From positions 1 to 22,800 of the IMG/VR virus record IMGVR_UViG_3300007516_000169: a stretch of 22,800 nt of DNA; one strand, written 5' to 3'. Both the position numbers and the translations under genes were made by a program. This DNA comes from a virus. Positions 21,692 through 22,800 of this stretch are shown piece after piece (the stretch's first letter is position 1; each line of letters opens with the position of its first letter). A model generated the notes under the pieces. That model searched no databases, was not told the origin of the DNA, and saw nothing but the letters and a program-made list of their open reading frames with translations.

Positions 21692-21745
21692 AAGCCTCTG
21701 TTTTCAATGAAATCAACCACTTACCATAGCCACATTCGAATTCTC

Positions 21746-21773
21746 TTGACTTCTTCCACCTGTATGCTATAAT
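21746..21773 (+). promoter_or_regulatory. Strong promoter of the tandem gene array
   Basis: TTGACT (21746-21751), 16 nt, TATAAT (21768-21773), with an extended -10 (TGC before TATAAT). It lies ~17-35 nt upstream of the first array gene. Confidence 0.8.
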
Positions 21774-21808
21774 TAGTGTGCAGGGATTGAATGAACAGGG
21801 AGAATGTG

Positions 21809-22171
21809 ATGAAACAAGTACAGTGCAGCACTTATGGTTGTGGGGGTTGTGGGGTACATGATGTTATCGCCGAAGCGGGGGACTACTACATTCTTGATAG
21901 TTGTCCTGTGGGTTGGAATCACGTGTGTCATGTCGCAGTACCCAAGACCGCAGTGACTGTGGTAAAGGAGGTGACATATAAAGTAGGCCAGAATTTTAAA
22001 ATTGGGGACGATCTTGCTTTGTTAGCACAACTTAGCGCTAAGTTGTGTGTACTAATTATGTTTAAAAATGGTCTCAGGTATACCAAGCCTATTAAGGTTG
22101 GTAATTGTAAAAAGATTACTCAAGATGAACTCAATAGAATGTCGGGTACTCTCGCAGTCTTAGTTAACTAA
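21809..22171 (+). CDS. Tandem family protein, copy 1 (Cys-rich variant)
   Basis: 120 aa from ATG 21809 (AGGGAG 6 nt upstream; ATG 21791 is the alternative). The first third differs most from the other copies, with several extra cysteines (QCSTYGCGGCGVHD; DSCPVGW; HVCHVAVPK), perhaps metal-binding. The shared core is VTYKVGQNFKIGDDLALL, GLRYTKPIKVGN, ITQDELNRMSGTLAVLVN. Probably a small beta-rich protein of unknown function, expressed from the strong promoter just upstream. Confidence 0.65.
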   Translation: MKQVQCSTYGCGGCGVHDVIAEAGDYYILDSCPVGWNHVCHVAVPKTAVTVVKEVTYKVGQNFKIGDDLALLAQLSAKLCVLIMFKNGLRYTKPIKVGNCKKITQDELNRMSGTLAVLVN

Positions 22172-22216
22172 TCCGTAAAGGCATGTAGGAGGTGAGTTAA
22201 ACAATGGAGGTATATG

Positions 22217-22567
22217 ATGAAACAAGTACAGTTTAGAGCTAATGGTGTAGCATATAATGTCATTGCTGAAACAGAGGACTACTACATTATTGATCGTCGT
22301 CCTGATGATTGGGCTCAGGTATGTCGAGTTGCAGTACCCAAGACCGCAGTGACTGTAGTAAAAGAGGTGACATACAAAACAGGCCAGAGGTTTAAAATTG
22401 GGAACGATCTTGCTATTTTAGCGCAAACTAGCCATTCCTTGTATGCATTAATTAGTCTAGGAGATGGTAATAGATATACCGAACCTATTAGTGTGGGTAA
22501 TTCTTATATAATTACCCAGGAAGAACTTAGCAGAATGTCGTATACTCTCGCAGTCTTAGTTAACTAA
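22217..22567 (+). CDS. Tandem family protein, copy 2
   Basis: 116 aa from ATG 22217 (GGAGG 6 nt upstream; ATG 22214 directly before it). It lacks the cysteine cluster of copy 1 (QFRANGVAYNVIAETEDYYI) but keeps the fold-defining segments VAVPKTAVTVVKEVTY, GQRFKIGNDLAILAQ and ELSRMSYTLAVLVN. Differences concentrate in DRRPDDWAQV and in the HSLYALISLGDGNRYTEP region, which may be exposed surface. No motif reveals a function. Confidence 0.65.
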   Translation: MKQVQFRANGVAYNVIAETEDYYIIDRRPDDWAQVCRVAVPKTAVTVVKEVTYKTGQRFKIGNDLAILAQTSHSLYALISLGDGNRYTEPISVGNSYIITQEELSRMSYTLAVLVN

Positions 22568-22608
22568 AACCGAAGATCGTTAGGGATTGGATGAACAAGG
22601 AGAATATG

Positions 22609-22800
22609 ATGAAACAAGTACAGTTTAGAGCTAATGGTGTAGCATATAATGTCATTGCCGAAACAGAGGACTACTACATTCTTGATCGTCGTCCTGATCG
22701 TCCTGATCATTGGGCCCAGGTATGTCGAGTTGCAGTATGCAAGACCGCAGTGACTGTGGTAGAGGAGGTGACATATGAAATAGGCCAGAGATTTAAAGTT
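22609..22800 (+). CDS. Tandem family protein, copy 3, 3' partial
   Basis: 64 codons from ATG 22609 (AAGGAG 6 nt upstream; ATGs at 22591 and 22606 are alternatives), open to the window edge. Identical at the start to copy 2 (MKQVQFRANGVAYNVIAE) but with RRPDRPDHWAQV from a 9-bp duplication, and AVCKTAV where others have AVPKTAV. Confidence 0.65.
   Translation, partial: MKQVQFRANGVAYNVIAETEDYYILDRRPDRPDHWAQVCRVAVCKTAVTVVEEVTYEIGQRFKV

Larger units (their letters stand above)
21791..22800 (+). repeat. Tandem array of a ~390-bp gene unit, continuing past the window
   Basis: Three units start (MKQ codon) at 21809, 22217 and 22609; spacing is 408 and 392 bp. Each has a gene plus a short spacer with its own ribosome site. 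The 2-to-3 spacer is identical to that at 409-449. Copy 3 contains a fresh 9-bp duplication (CGTCCTGAT twice). The array runs out of the window. Confidence 0.9.

Noticed and set aside
21791-22800. Diversity-generating retroelement target
   Set aside because: There is no reverse transcriptase, no template repeat and no adenine-directed substitution pattern visible; ordinary gene duplication explains the copies.
1-22800. CRISPR array, tRNA genes or integrase/attachment sites
   Set aside because: No regularly spaced short repeats, no cloverleaf-type sequence and no integrase were seen anywhere in the window.

Overview
The window is a piece of a large tailed-phage (caudovirus) genome. It looks like a T4-like or cyanophage-like myovirus from an aquatic bacterial host, although no host marker is visible. 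The evidence is a gp61-type DNA primase, a DUF7207 protein, a SegE-like GIY-YIG nuclease, a 3-TM holin, DUF1353, DUF4326 and DUF6915 proteins, very tight packing with ATGA start/stop overlaps, and almost every gene on the + strand. Host-type sigma70 promoters (TTGACA, 16-17 nt, TATAAT-like) precede several blocks.

Layout. 1-6003 is a virion/lysis-like block: small conserved proteins, a Gly-rich structural protein, a HAD phosphatase, a zinc metallopeptidase, a holin, and a coiled-coil membrane protein. Its first gene is split by an inserted, circularly permuted unit of a gene family that is tandemly arrayed at the far right. 6010-9746 is a DNA-precursor block: primase, ThyX and class II ribonucleotide reductase (NrdJ), with a 160-bp duplication across the thyX/nrdJ boundary. 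9743-11495 is a chain of small overlapping genes that includes DUF2829/Tad2, a family known for anti-Thoeris activity. 11420-11893 is a SegE-like nuclease on the minus strand. 11919-16310 holds more small accessory genes, two lipoprotein/exported proteins, a clear terminator/promoter pair, and a 331-base non-coding stretch whose ends pair into a 9-bp helix (candidate structured RNA).

16307-19659 is the most interesting metabolic unit. One promoter precedes a Prs-like PRPP-synthetase-family enzyme, then a NAMPT-like enzyme fused to a MazG-like domain, then an orotate phosphoribosyltransferase (PyrE). PyrE is GC-rich and sits between perfect 31-bp direct repeats, as a recently captured gene would. 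A Prs-like plus NAMPT-like pair is the layout of the phage NAD+ reconstitution pathway NARP1 (Adps + Namat). Together with the Tad2 homologue it suggests a counter-defence strategy against NAD+-depleting immunity. Ordinary NAD salvage is the alternative.

19657-21597 is a run of tiny proteins (24-105 aa), several membrane-embedded or zinc-binding and many missed by length cut-offs. 21746-22800 starts with a strong promoter and holds at least three tandem copies of an unrecognised ~116-aa gene; the last is cut by the window edge. A recurring theme is duplication: tandem or direct repeats of 9, 15, 18, 27, 31, 160 and ~390 bp reshape gene starts and ends.
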